Positions 1 through 6,508 of a stretch of DNA of 9,977 nucleotides are shown here, piece after piece. Both the position numbers and the translations under genes were made by a program. Origin of the DNA: Planctomycetota bacterium (GTDB lineage Bacteria > Planctomycetota > MHYJ01 > JACQXL01); assembly GCA_030018555.1 (NCBI GenBank), contig JASEHY010000039.1, positions 1 to 9,977 on the forward strand. The letters are read 5' to 3'. Within the stretch, counting starts at the first letter, position 1. Each line of letters starts with the position of its first letter. The notes under the pieces were generated by a model. It did not search any database. It was not told the DNA's origin and saw only the letters and a list, made by a program, of their open reading frames with translations.

Positions 1-3
1 GGG

Positions 4-52
4 ACAACCTTTATGGTTGTTCGTTCCGGGCGGACAGGGATAAACCCTGTCC
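4..52. repeat. Two small hairpins at the left edge
   Basis: ACAACC/GGTTGT (4-20, loop TTTAT) is followed by GGACAGGG/CCCTGTCC (32-52, loop ATAAA). Both are perfect stems in a leader with no coding sequence. Neither is followed by a T-run, so a terminator role is not supported. They resemble the other small palindromes scattered through the window and probably belong to the same repeat population. What lies upstream of position 1 is unknown. Confidence 0.6.
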
Positions 53-86
53 CTACTTTGAAATCTCACAATAAATTACACCGATT

Positions 87-105
87 TAATCTGTGAAATC
101 TGTGG
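87..105 (-). repeat. 19-nt interspersed repeat, inverted copy
   Basis: The reverse complement reads CCACAGATTTCACAGATTA and is identical over 19 nt to positions 1110-1128 on the plus strand. The neighbouring bases (71-86) continue loosely in the same style (ATTACACCGATTTAA). The two copies face each other across the bamD-like gene. Repeats built of CACAGATT units are familiar from many uncultured bacterial genomes, but no function is assigned. Confidence 0.75.
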
Positions 106-154
106 CTAAAGTTATGAGGAGCGAAGCGACGAATTTACTTGTAGAACAGAAATT

Positions 155-1099
155 ATGCAGAAAGTTTTAATATTATTACTAATAATCTTTTTATCTCTTT
201 TCTGTCTTGCAGTGAACGTAGTGAACCTGTCCTGTGCTACTAAAGGTGTTCCTCTGGAAGACAAAGAGGCGCCAATTTCAGAACCTGCGGAAAAGTTGTA
301 TCAATCCGCTCAAGGTGAGATATCTAACAGAAAATATAAAACTGCCCTGAAGCATCTGAGAAAATCGCTATCTCTAACAAGAAACCCTGCACAGAGAGAA
401 AAAATCGGACACCTGCTCGGGGAATCCTTATTCCTCTCCGGGTATTATAATGATGCACATAAATGGTTTCAGAAGTTCCTCGCGGAGTTCCCCAGAACAC
501 AGAGATTGAATGAAATAATAAAGCGTGAATTAGAAATCGGCTTCAAATTTATTCGGGGCGCAAAAAGAAGTCTCTGGGGTCTATATATCATCCCTTCTTA
601 TGATTACGGCGTCAATATTGTCAGAAACACTCTCAGGGCTTACCCCTATACAGAATATTCTGATGATTATTACTTTAAGATGGCTAACTATCTGTATAAA
701 CAAGGATACTATGACGAGGCAATTACCGAATACGAGAACTTTTTACGGCTATATCCAAAAAGTACTCTCGCATCTTCCGCAGAATATCTATTGGCACAAT
801 CTTATCTTGCCTTATATCAGGGCGTTGGATATGAGGTAACCCCTTTACTTGCTGCCCAGAAAATAGTGAATAAATTTGAGGATAAATACCCTCAGAGTCC
901 TATAAACCAAGACATCAAAAAAATGAGGGAGTATCTCAATGACCTATTCGCAAGAAGAGATTATGAAATTGCAATGTTTTATAAAAGGAGAAATAAATTG
1001 GAGTCGTCAAGAATCTATTTTGAGGGCGTAATCCAAAATCACCCTCAAACTAAATGGGCAAAAGAGTCATCCCGAATGCTTTCGGGAGAGAGAAAATGA
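155..1099 (+). CDS. bamD: BamD-like outer membrane assembly TPR lipoprotein
   Basis: This is a 314-residue protein, probably the BamD (YfiO) component or a close relative of the BAM machinery that inserts beta-barrel proteins into the outer membrane; it would sit on the periplasmic face. Residues 3-26 form a hydrophobic signal segment and Cys27 (NLSC) is the likely lipidation site, although the lipobox is poor because Asn occupies -3. The rest is helical TPR-type sequence. One helical pair spans about 46-115. BamD-like blocks follow at about 165-205 (YDEAITEYENFLRLYPKS), then a KYPQSP segment near 245, and a last repeat at about 270-305 (YEIAMFYKRRNKLESSRIYF). No strong Shine-Dalgarno precedes ATG 155. 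The gene shares ATGA with the next gene. The last codons (SRMLSGE) are encoded by a repeated hairpin, so the native C-terminus may have been altered. Other TPR lipoproteins cannot be excluded. Confidence 0.75.
   Translation: MQKVLILLLIIFLSLFCLAVNVVNLSCATKGVPLEDKEAPISEPAEKLYQSAQGEISNRKYKTALKHLRKSLSLTRNPAQREKIGHLLGESLFLSGYYNDAHKWFQKFLAEFPRTQRLNEIIKRELEIGFKFIRGAKRSLWGLYIIPSYDYGVNIVRNTLRAYPYTEYSDDYYFKMANYLYKQGYYDEAITEYENFLRLYPKSTLASSAEYLLAQSYLALYQGVGYEVTPLLAAQKIVNKFEDKYPQSPINQDIKKMREYLNDLFARRDYEIAMFYKRRNKLESSRIYFEGVIQNHPQTKWAKESSRMLSGERK
212..226 (+). repeat. Short direct repeat GTGAAC-GTA-GTGAAC in signal peptide
   Basis: Two GTGAAC units separated by GTA encode the VNVVN part of the BamD-like signal peptide, just before the proposed lipid-attachment cysteine. 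The unit interrupts the hydrophobic core with two Asn residues and could be a small repeat insertion. The match is short and could be chance. Confidence 0.35.
1071..1086. repeat. Palindromic element copy 1 (in bamD 3' end)
   Basis: CCCGAATGCTTTCGGG forms a 6-bp stem (CCCGAA/TTCGGG) with a TGCT loop. It lies inside the bamD-like coding sequence and is read there as S-R-M-L-S-G. The same sequence recurs at 1192-1207 and 6532-6547. There is no T-run after it, and it lies before the stop codon and the downstream gene starts, so it is not a terminator. Confidence 0.85.
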
Positions 1100-1698
1100 T
1101 GAAAGAAAACCACAGATTTCACAGATTACACAGAAAGAATACAGGATACAGTATACAGGACAGCGAAGCGTCAGGAAACCCCTGTATTCTCCCCGAATGC
1201 TTTCGGGGTGTGTTCTGTATTATGTTCCTTGTGGCTATCACGACATTGGGTTGCGGTTATCAGTCAAGTATTTATTCTCCCCAGGTCGCCACTATAGCGG
1301 TCCCTATTTTTGAGAACAAAACCACTTGGCGTGAGATGGAATTTGACCTGACCTCGCTCGTTCATCGTGAAATCAAAGCCCGTACCCCTTTCCGGCTCGT
1401 CTCTCGTCCTGAAGATGCTGATATCGTGATTTTGGGAGAAATCGTTTCTTGCCGTAGACCCAGTATTCTGGAAGACACAGCCGATAATGTCGTAATCTAC
1501 GGCTCGGTAATGACACTCAACATCTCTATAAAAGACCAGAAGACAGGAAAGTCTCTTATTACCAGACCCAATACTATTGAGAATGAATTTATTAGAGGAG
1601 CAAGCGAAACAGTCAGCGAGGCAGAATATCGCGCACGAGCGCAAACCTATGAACAACTCGCCAGATGGGTGATTTCATTATTAGAGGAGTTACGATGA
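1096..1698 (+). CDS. lptE: LptE-like LPS-assembly lipoprotein
   Basis: The likely role is the LptE partner of the LptD barrel, which delivers lipopolysaccharide to the outer leaflet. The core starts with a hydrophobic segment ending in TTLGC-GYQ, the lipobox and CGY signature usual in LptE. It continues with IAVPIFENKTTWREMEFDLTS, a mid-part with ADIVILGEIVSC, and a C-terminal helix ending RWVISLLEELR, all matching the LptE/LPS-assembly pattern. ATG 1096 (200 aa) gives an ATGA overlap with bamD but puts the lipobox Cys at residue 53, far too deep for a signal peptide. A start at GTG 1210 or ATG 1222 would give a Cys at residue 15 or 11. The DNA between 1100 and 1209 is mostly repeat material, so the original start has probably been displaced. 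The 3' end overlaps ftsH by ATGA. Function is fairly sure; the start is unsure. Confidence 0.72.
   Translation: MMKENHRFHRLHRKNTGYSIQDSEASGNPCILPECFRGVFCIMFLVAITTLGCGYQSSIYSPQVATIAVPIFENKTTWREMEFDLTSLVHREIKARTPFRLVSRPEDADIVILGEIVSCRRPSILEDTADNVVIYGSVMTLNISIKDQKTGKSLITRPNTIENEFIRGASETVSEAEYRARAQTYEQLARWVISLLEELR
1110..1128 (+). repeat. 19-nt interspersed repeat, direct copy
   Basis: CCACAGATTTCACAGATTA, followed by CACAGA, is the plus-strand copy of the repeat found inverted at 87-105. It lies within the 5' region of the lptE-like reading frame and would be translated as part of NHRFHRLHRK, which is unlike a lipoprotein signal sequence. Confidence 0.75.
1137..1189. repeat. Inverted repeat GAATACAGG/CCTGTATTC
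   Basis: Nine-base perfect arms (1137-1145 and 1181-1189) enclose 35 nt that contain further CAGGATACAGTATACAGG repetition and a GCGAAGCG octamer also seen at 121-128. It sits between the 19-nt repeat and palindromic element copy 2. The whole stretch of about 100 bp therefore looks like stacked repeats rather than native coding sequence. Confidence 0.6.
1191..1208. repeat. Palindromic element copy 2 (in lptE 5' region)
   Basis: CCCCGAATGCTTTCGGGG is a perfect 7-bp stem with a TGCT loop, identical to copy 1 over its 16-nt core. In the lptE frame it reads P-E-C-F-R-G, a different frame from copy 1. It ends just before the hydrophobic lipoprotein signal (VFCIMFLVAITTLGC), and its GGGG could act as a poor ribosome binding site for GTG 1210 or ATG 1222. 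Confidence 0.85.
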
Positions 1699-3557
1699 AA
1701 AATACCTTTCTGCTACTTTTTATACTTGCTCTTCTCATCATCTCTATCTTTTATGCCTATAAGACTTCTGCTGAAAAAAAGGCATATCTCACCTTTGCCC
1801 AGTTTTATGAAGAGGCAAAAGACGGCAAAATCAAAACTATCTTCATCACAGGCACAAAGATAGATGGCGAATACAAGCCGGGCGAAACTCATAAATATTA
1901 TAAAATTATTGACGAAGTCCCAAAAGAATCCATATCCAAGGTGTATGATGAACTTAAATCCGTTGTATCGGCAAAAGACATCCGTTTTTCTTCCGGTGAT
2001 AATTTCTGGTATCAGGTGTTCTTTGCTATCTTACCGGTTCTTTTGATTGTCGGAGTTATTTGGTTCTTTATAATAAGACAGGTCAAAGGCATCGGCGGAC
2101 CGGGCGGTCCTCTTGCCTTTGGCAAGTCAAAAGCCCGGCTGATTGGAAAAGATAAAAGAAAAACCACCTTCAACGATGTTGCTGGAATTGAGGAGTCAAA
2201 GGAAGAGGTTAAGGAAATAATAGAATTCCTTAGAGACCCGCTTAAATTCAGGAAATTAGGCGCAAGGATACCGCGTGGAGTCCTTTTAATCGGACCGCCC
2301 GGTTCAGGTAAAACACTGCTTGCCAAAGCCATCGCCGGCGAAGCAGATGTCCCTTTCTTCACTATGTCTGGCTCTGATTTCGTGGAAATGTTTGTCGGCG
2401 TCGGTGCAAGCCGAGTCAGAGACCTATTTAATACTGCCAAAGAAAACTCGCCTTGCATTATTTTCCTGGACGAGATTGATGCAGTCGGCAGACAACGGGG
2501 TACTGGTCTTGGCGGTGGACACGACGAACGAGAGCAAACTCTCAATGCTATCCTTGTTGAAATGGATGGCTTTGATACCGACTCCAGTGTCATCATAATG
2601 GCTGCCACAAACCGACCCGATGTTCTTGATAGCGCACTCTTAAGACCTGGCAGATTTGACCGTCAGATTGTGATTGACCTGCCTGATGTTAAAGGCAGGG
2701 AGGCAATTCTGAAAGTCCATGCCCGTAAGATTAAAATAAACCCCGCGGTTGATTTAGGGACTCTCGCCAAAACCACACCAATGCTATCAGGCGCTGACCT
2801 GGAAGCGATTATCAATGAATCCGCTCTATTAGCGGTGATGCGAAAAAAGCCCACAGTTACAATGGAAGAATTAGAGGAAGCACGCGATAAAGTGAGATGG
2901 GGTAGAGAAAAAAGAAGCAGAGAAATAGATGAAACTGACCGTAAAATCACCGCCTACCACGAATCAGGTCACGCACTTGCCTCATATCTGATTCCAGAAG
3001 TGGAAAATGTCCATAAAGTAACCATTATCTCACGAGGTGGTTTCCTGGGAGCCACGATGAGACTGCCCGAAAAAGATAGATACCATATGCAGAAAAAATA
3101 TATCCTCGGTAATATCACGGTTTTATACAGTGGCAGGGTGGCTGAGGAACTCTTCTGTCAGGACATATCAGCCGGTGCACGTTCGGATATCCGGGAAGCA
3201 ACCAAACTCGCACGATTTATGGTCTGTGAATGGGGGATGAGCGAAAAATTAGGACCTATCAGTTATACCGAACAGGAAGAACATCTCTTCCTGGGCAGAG
3301 AAATAACCAAAACAAAGTCCATCAGCGACGATACCGCTAAAAAGATAGATGAAGAAATAAAAAATATCTTATTTTCCTGCCTCCAGAGAGCCAGAGAATT
3401 AATCACACAAAACAAGGATGTCTGTGACCGACTCGCCAGGGCTTTGCTTAAACACGAAGTCCTGACGGGACAGGATGTGGAAAATGTTATCAAAGGCATG
3501 GATATTGATACACTCAAAAACAAGGAGGTGGGGGAAGAAGTCCGTCCGCCCGCCTGA
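1695..3557 (+). CDS. ftsH: FtsH, ATP-dependent membrane zinc metalloprotease
   Basis: This is membrane-anchored AAA+ protease that degrades misfolded membrane proteins and short-lived regulators. It is full length at 620 aa. ATG 1695 is preceded by AGAGGAG (1683-1689) and overlaps the lptE stop as ATGA; an in-frame ATG at 1665 lacks this support. Transmembrane segments lie at about 4-22 and 107-129, flanking a small periplasmic domain. The AAA module has Walker A GPPGSGKT at 200-207 (Ser instead of the common Thr), pore loop MFVG at 232-235, Walker B IIFLDE ending at D259-E260, and the second region of homology at 306-323 with Arg fingers R317 and R320. The zinc site is HESGH at 422-426, with D498 (GARSDIREAT) as probable third ligand. 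The C-terminus (EVGEEVRPPA) is short and runs into a repeat-bearing spacer. In E. coli FtsH controls LPS synthesis through LpxC turnover, which fits the upstream lptE neighbour. Confidence 0.97.
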   Translation: MKNTFLLLFILALLIISIFYAYKTSAEKKAYLTFAQFYEEAKDGKIKTIFITGTKIDGEYKPGETHKYYKIIDEVPKESISKVYDELKSVVSAKDIRFSSGDNFWYQVFFAILPVLLIVGVIWFFIIRQVKGIGGPGGPLAFGKSKARLIGKDKRKTTFNDVAGIEESKEEVKEIIEFLRDPLKFRKLGARIPRGVLLIGPPGSGKTLLAKAIAGEADVPFFTMSGSDFVEMFVGVGASRVRDLFNTAKENSPCIIFLDEIDAVGRQRGTGLGGGHDEREQTLNAILVEMDGFDTDSSVIIMAATNRPDVLDSALLRPGRFDRQIVIDLPDVKGREAILKVHARKIKINPAVDLGTLAKTTPMLSGADLEAIINESALLAVMRKKPTVTMEELEEARDKVRWGREKRSREIDETDRKITAYHESGHALASYLIPEVENVHKVTIISRGGFLGATMRLPEKDRYHMQKKYILGNITVLYSGRVAEELFCQDISAGARSDIREATKLARFMVCEWGMSEKLGPISYTEQEEHLFLGREITKTKSISDDTAKKIDEEIKNILFSCLQRARELITQNKDVCDRLARALLKHEVLTGQDVENVIKGMDIDTLKNKEVGEEVRPPA

Positions 3558-3575
3558 CCGTCTTACCATGGATGA

Positions 3576-3593
3576 CCCCGATGGACATCGGGG
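3576..3593. repeat. Hairpin CCCCGATG/CATCGGGG in ftsH-folP spacer
   Basis: A perfect 8-bp stem with a GA loop. A near-identical hairpin, CCCGATGT/ACATCGGG, occurs at 7608-7624. No T-run follows (GACTGACAAAAACAG), so termination is unlikely. Its 3' GGGGGA (3590-3595) is the only purine-rich ribosome-binding candidate for folP, 13 nt upstream of ATG 3609. Confidence 0.7.
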
Positions 3594-3608
3594 GACTGAC
3601 AAAAACAG

Positions 3609-4508
3609 ATGCACAAAATATTGCCGCCACTATTGATACCCCAGCACATACTGGGGGTTGAACCCCCAGTATGTGCTGGGCAGGTCCTGTCCCTTAATCG
3701 CTTCTATCTTATTGGTGTCTTGAATGTAACACCAGATTCATTCTCAGATGGGAATAAATATTATAGACCCCGCGACTCTATTAAGCACTCTCTGGAAATG
3801 CTCTCAGACGGTGCGGATATTATTGACATCGGAGGAGAATCCACAAGGCCCGGAGCAAAACCTGTACCACCTGATACGGAATTAAAAAGGGTTATCCCGG
3901 TAATAAAGAAACTTGTTAAAATAAGACCTGATATAATTATTTCTATTGACACATACAAAGCAAGAGTGGCAGAAGAGGCAATAAAGTGCGGGGCGCGTAT
4001 GGTTAACGATATCTCCGGCCTTGGCATCGGTGGAGAAAAAATGGCATCGGTGGTTGCACATTATAAGGTTCCTCTAATACTGATGCATATTAAAGGAACT
4101 CCACTGACAATGCAACGAAACCCTTATTATAGAAACTTGAAACAGGAAATCTTTGGCTATTTCAGAGAACGCATTCAATTAGCAGAAAAATATGGTATAA
4201 AAAGAAATCAAATAATTATTGACCCCGGCCTTGGGTTTGGTAAAAGATTAGAAGATAACTATGCGATACTTGGATGGCTTTCTGAACTTCACAAATTAGG
4301 TCAGCCGATAATGCTCGGTCCTTCACGAAAGTCTTTCATCGGCAAGGTTTTGAACCTACCGCCTGATGCGAGACTGGAAGGCACCGCAGCAGTCGTTACT
4401 TTCGCGGTTATAAAAGGAGTGCAGTTTATCAGAGTTCACGATGTCAAGGAAATGAAAAGAGTTGTTACCATTGCCGAGACTATAAAAAAATATGATGGAC
4501 ACCATTAA
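3609..4508 (+). CDS. folP: Dihydropteroate synthase
   Basis: Joins para-aminobenzoate to dihydropterin pyrophosphate to give dihydropteroate in folate synthesis; it is the sulfonamide target. All DHPS signatures are present in 299 aa: NVTPDSFSDG at 39-48, GADIIDIGGESTRPGA at 68-83, SIDT at 112-115, ARMVNDISG at 129-137, LMHIKGTPLTMQ at 158-169, IDPGLGFGK at 204-212, GPSRKSFIG at 237-245, and GTAAVV...FIRVHDVKEMKR at 258-284. The TIM-barrel core is therefore intact. The N-terminus is about 20 residues longer than usual: residues 11-24 are encoded by a 41-bp perfect palindrome (3640-3680), which keeps the frame open. No good downstream start exists before NVTPDS, so ATG 3609 is the best choice. 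It follows ftsH, as in E. coli, and its end overlaps cdaA by 17 bp. Confidence 0.96.
   Translation: MHKILPPLLIPQHILGVEPPVCAGQVLSLNRFYLIGVLNVTPDSFSDGNKYYRPRDSIKHSLEMLSDGADIIDIGGESTRPGAKPVPPDTELKRVIPVIKKLVKIRPDIIISIDTYKARVAEEAIKCGARMVNDISGLGIGGEKMASVVAHYKVPLILMHIKGTPLTMQRNPYYRNLKQEIFGYFRERIQLAEKYGIKRNQIIIDPGLGFGKRLEDNYAILGWLSELHKLGQPIMLGPSRKSFIGKVLNLPPDARLEGTAAVVTFAVIKGVQFIRVHDVKEMKRVVTIAETIKKYDGHH
3640..3680. repeat. 41-bp perfect palindrome within folP coding region
   Basis: The left arm CCCAGCACATACTGGGGGTT (3640-3659) and the right arm (3661-3680) are exact reverse complements around a single G at 3660. As a hairpin it would form a 17-bp stem with loop GTTGAAC. It is translated as part of PQHILGVEPPVCAG at folP residues 11-24, before the conserved DHPS core. 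Such a perfect structure at the start of an essential gene suggests recent insertion of a palindromic element, with possible effects on folP translation. Confidence 0.92.
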
Positions 4509-5244
4509 GACTATTATTGAAATAGGAATTATTTTCTTTTTCTTCTATTATCTCCTTCTGTCTCTAAAAGGCACAAGAGGTGCAGGCATTCTTAAAGGAG
4601 TAATATTCCTTTCGGTTATATCATTTCTGCTCGTGGCAATAGTTGCGGAATGGCTGGGGTTAAAACATATCCCTTTTGTCATCAAGGAATGGGTCCTGCC
4701 TATATTTGTTCTGGTTTTGCTTGTTGTGTTCCAGCCGGAGTTGAGGAGGTTACTCTTAAATCTCGGACAATCCAGACTTTTTAATCTTCTTTCTATTCAT
4801 ACCGGCAGTCAACTAACCGATGAAGTAGTAGAAGCGGTGATGGGGTTATCCGGCAAGAAACACGGAGCACTTATCGCACTGGAAAAAGAGATAGGGCTCA
4901 AACCGTATATAGAGGGCGGAATTAAACTGGATAGCGCGGTAAGAAAAGAACTATTAGAAACAATTTTCTATCCCGGCTCTCCTCTGCATGATGGCGCAGT
5001 TGTCATCAAGGACGAACGTATTATCGCGGCCGGATGTTTATTTCCTCTTACCGATAACCCTGATATTCCCAAACCCTACGGCACAAGACACCGCGCTGCG
5101 ATTGGCTTAACCGAAGAAAGCGATGCTCTCACCATCGTCGTCTCAGAAGAAACAGGTAAAATATCGGTGTGTCTGCACGGACAGATTCACAGCGATATAG
5201 ATAAGAATAAATTAATCCAAATTATTAACGAAAATTATAAATAG
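4492..5244 (+). CDS. cdaA: CdaA (DacA) diadenylate cyclase
   Basis: Makes cyclic di-AMP from two ATP at the membrane. It is 250 aa, close to the family length. Three N-terminal transmembrane helices lie at about 8-25, 36-52 and 66-80. The DAC domain follows, with GALIALEKEIGL at 125-136, a catalytic DGA motif at 167-169 (SPLHDGAVVI) and an RHR motif at 199-201 (YGTRHRAAIGL). It ends with the conserved TIVVSEETGKISV strand. Both signature motifs are intact, so an active enzyme is expected. The start is ATG 4492 or ATG 4495; neither has a clear ribosome binding site, and both lie inside the folP end, which points to translational coupling. The stop codon TAG lies at the edge of a palindromic element. 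It is followed by its usual partner cdaR. The glmM gene that often completes this cluster is not in the window. Confidence 0.95.
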   Translation: MMDTIKTIIEIGIIFFFFYYLLLSLKGTRGAGILKGVIFLSVISFLLVAIVAEWLGLKHIPFVIKEWVLPIFVLVLLVVFQPELRRLLLNLGQSRLFNLLSIHTGSQLTDEVVEAVMGLSGKKHGALIALEKEIGLKPYIEGGIKLDSAVRKELLETIFYPGSPLHDGAVVIKDERIIAAGCLFPLTDNPDIPKPYGTRHRAAIGLTEESDALTIVVSEETGKISVCLHGQIHSDIDKNKLIQIINENYK

Positions 5245-5300
5245 TCCCGCTGTCCCATCCCCGCCACGAATTTTCGGGGTCGGGGTAGGGAAAGCGGGAC
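5244..5300. repeat. Imperfect palindromic element between cdaA and cdaR
   Basis: Outer arms GTCCCGCTGTCCCATCCCC (5244-5262) and its near reverse complement (5282-5300) pair with three mismatches. The inner part includes CGAATTTTCG, followed by GGGG runs. The element fills 57 of the 66 bp between the genes and starts on the last base of the cdaA stop codon. It lacks a terminal T-run and is followed at once by cdaR, so it is more likely an inserted repeat or an attenuating or mRNA-stabilising hairpin than a terminator. Confidence 0.75.
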
Positions 5301-5310
5301 ACAACGTAAT

Positions 5311-6345
5311 ATGTTCTCTTTTATAAAAGGTCTTCTCTGGGACAACATCGGCACGACGATAATGGCTTTGATACTGGCAATTATCTCGTGGCTCTTCATC
5401 TATTCGGCACATACAGAAAGAGCGGTTATTGATGTGCCTTTAATTATTGAGACGGGGGCAGGTGTAATCAGCCAGACAGAGAAGGATGGAGAACCTATAG
5501 AAGAGATTAAAGTTGAGGTGGAATATCCGAGAGGGCCACGGTCGGTTCTGGACAACCTCGTTTGCAGGCATAAAATAAGAACAACAAAAGAACAAATAGA
5601 TAAACCACAAATTGTTGTTGTGGAACTTACACCGGCTGACTTTAACACAAAACCCGGTGTTACCATCAAAAAGATTTTGTCTGATAACAAAATACGAACT
5701 ATCCTGATGCAGGAAGATGCCAAGTATCTGGACTTGAAAACGAATGGCGTTATTCAAGGTGCACCACAGAAAGGGTATCGCGTTACCGGCGTCAAATCTA
5801 TCCCCAGCAAAATATGGGTCATCGGTCCAAAGAATATACTGGACAAGTATAACGAGATTTCCGTGGCAACCAAAATAGATATTACCAATTCTAACAGGGC
5901 ATTTTCTCTGCCGGCGCAGATAGTTGATAAACTGGAAAATGCTCCTATCAGGTCAAATACTCCTTTTGTCATAGAGGTTACGATAGAGGAGGAGTTAGTG
6001 CAAGTTGTCCTGACGGTGAAAATAAATATTCTTCTCCCGTCTGATTTTCCGCCTTGTCAGATACAGATAAAGCCCCGTGAAAAAACCCTCAAATTTATAG
6101 GGACAGGTTCAAAGATTAGAGAATTAAAACCTCATATGATAAATCTTTTCGTGGATGTTGGTGAACTTTTGCCCACGGGGTCTGTTATTACACCACCGAT
6201 GACTTTTGCTCCGAATTTACAGTTTTGTTTTACACCAGATGCGCCACAGGGTATAGAACTGGCAGAACCTTTAGACCAGATAAAACTGGAAATCCTGCCA
6301 CTGCCACAACCACAAGTTACGCCACAAGAACCAAAAACAGATTAA
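5311..6345 (+). CDS. cdaR: CdaR / YbbR-domain protein
   Basis: A membrane-anchored regulator of the diadenylate cyclase CdaA, recognised by gene order and by a YbbR-type layout. A short cytoplasmic N-terminus (LLWDNIGTTIMAL) leads into one transmembrane helix at about 14-32 (ILAIISWLFIYS). An extracytoplasmic region of repeated beta-rich YbbR units follows. The clearest is at about 150-210: GYRVTGVKSIPSKIWVIGP, then NILDKYNEISVATKIDIT and a SLPAQIV strand. Another unit covers about 225-300. The tail is rich in Pro and Gln (PLPQPQVTPQEPKTD). At 344 aa it is within the family range. The upstream spacer is nearly all palindrome, and no convincing Shine-Dalgarno is seen before ATG 5311 (CGTAAT precedes it). 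Sequence conservation in this family is low, so the call leans on context. Confidence 0.87.
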   Translation: MFSFIKGLLWDNIGTTIMALILAIISWLFIYSAHTERAVIDVPLIIETGAGVISQTEKDGEPIEEIKVEVEYPRGPRSVLDNLVCRHKIRTTKEQIDKPQIVVVELTPADFNTKPGVTIKKILSDNKIRTILMQEDAKYLDLKTNGVIQGAPQKGYRVTGVKSIPSKIWVIGPKNILDKYNEISVATKIDITNSNRAFSLPAQIVDKLENAPIRSNTPFVIEVTIEEELVQVVLTVKINILLPSDFPPCQIQIKPREKTLKFIGTGSKIRELKPHMINLFVDVGELLPTGSVITPPMTFAPNLQFCFTPDAPQGIELAEPLDQIKLEILPLPQPQVTPQEPKTD

Positions 6346-6390
6346 ATGCAGATTTTAGATTGAGATTGTCAACAAAAATAATCCGCAACT

Positions 6391-6417
6391 TTGAGTCACT
6401 CCATGTGTTTATATAAT
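6391..6417 (+). promoter_or_regulatory. Possible sigma70-type promoter for the downstream three-gene unit
   Basis: TTGAGT (6391-6396) and a consensus TATAAT (6412-6417) are spaced by 15 bp, shorter than the preferred 17, in an AT-rich stretch. It is the only good match in the gap before the coiled-coil paralogs. The short spacing and the distance of about 150 bp to the start codon keep confidence low. Confidence 0.35.
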
Positions 6418-6489
6418 CAAAATAAAACAATAAAACACCAGACTAGATCGTTTTATATTATTAGAGCCAGTTGAATGGCGACAACAGCG

Positions 6490-6505
6490 TCCCGCCTTGG
6501 CGGGA
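6490..6505. repeat. Perfect 16-bp palindrome TCCCGCCTTGGCGGGA
   Basis: TCCCGCC/GGCGGGA arms surround a two-base TT centre. It is GC-rich in an otherwise AT-rich spacer and is not followed by a T-run. It abuts the larger nested palindrome by three bases. Confidence 0.7.
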
Positions 6506-6508
6506 TTA

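Noticed and set aside
1264..1656. Minus-strand open frame of 130 codons opposite lptE
   Set aside because: It is antisense to the conserved LptE core; the plus-strand reading has a lipobox and family pattern, this one has nothing recognisable.
2012..2608. Long open frame of 198 codons on the minus strand opposite ftsH
   Set aside because: It lies wholly within the conserved AAA domain of ftsH, reads as low-complexity Ser/Pro/Leu sequence, and has no ribosome site or recognisable motif. It is a coding shadow.
3576..3593. Hairpin after ftsH as a rho-independent terminator
   Set aside because: No U-tract follows the stem, folP starts 15 bp later, and the same hairpin type recurs elsewhere as a repeat.
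5400..5757. Two overlapping minus-strand frames opposite cdaR
   Set aside because: They overlap each other in different frames inside a gene supported by context and a clear membrane-anchored layout. No motif or start signal.
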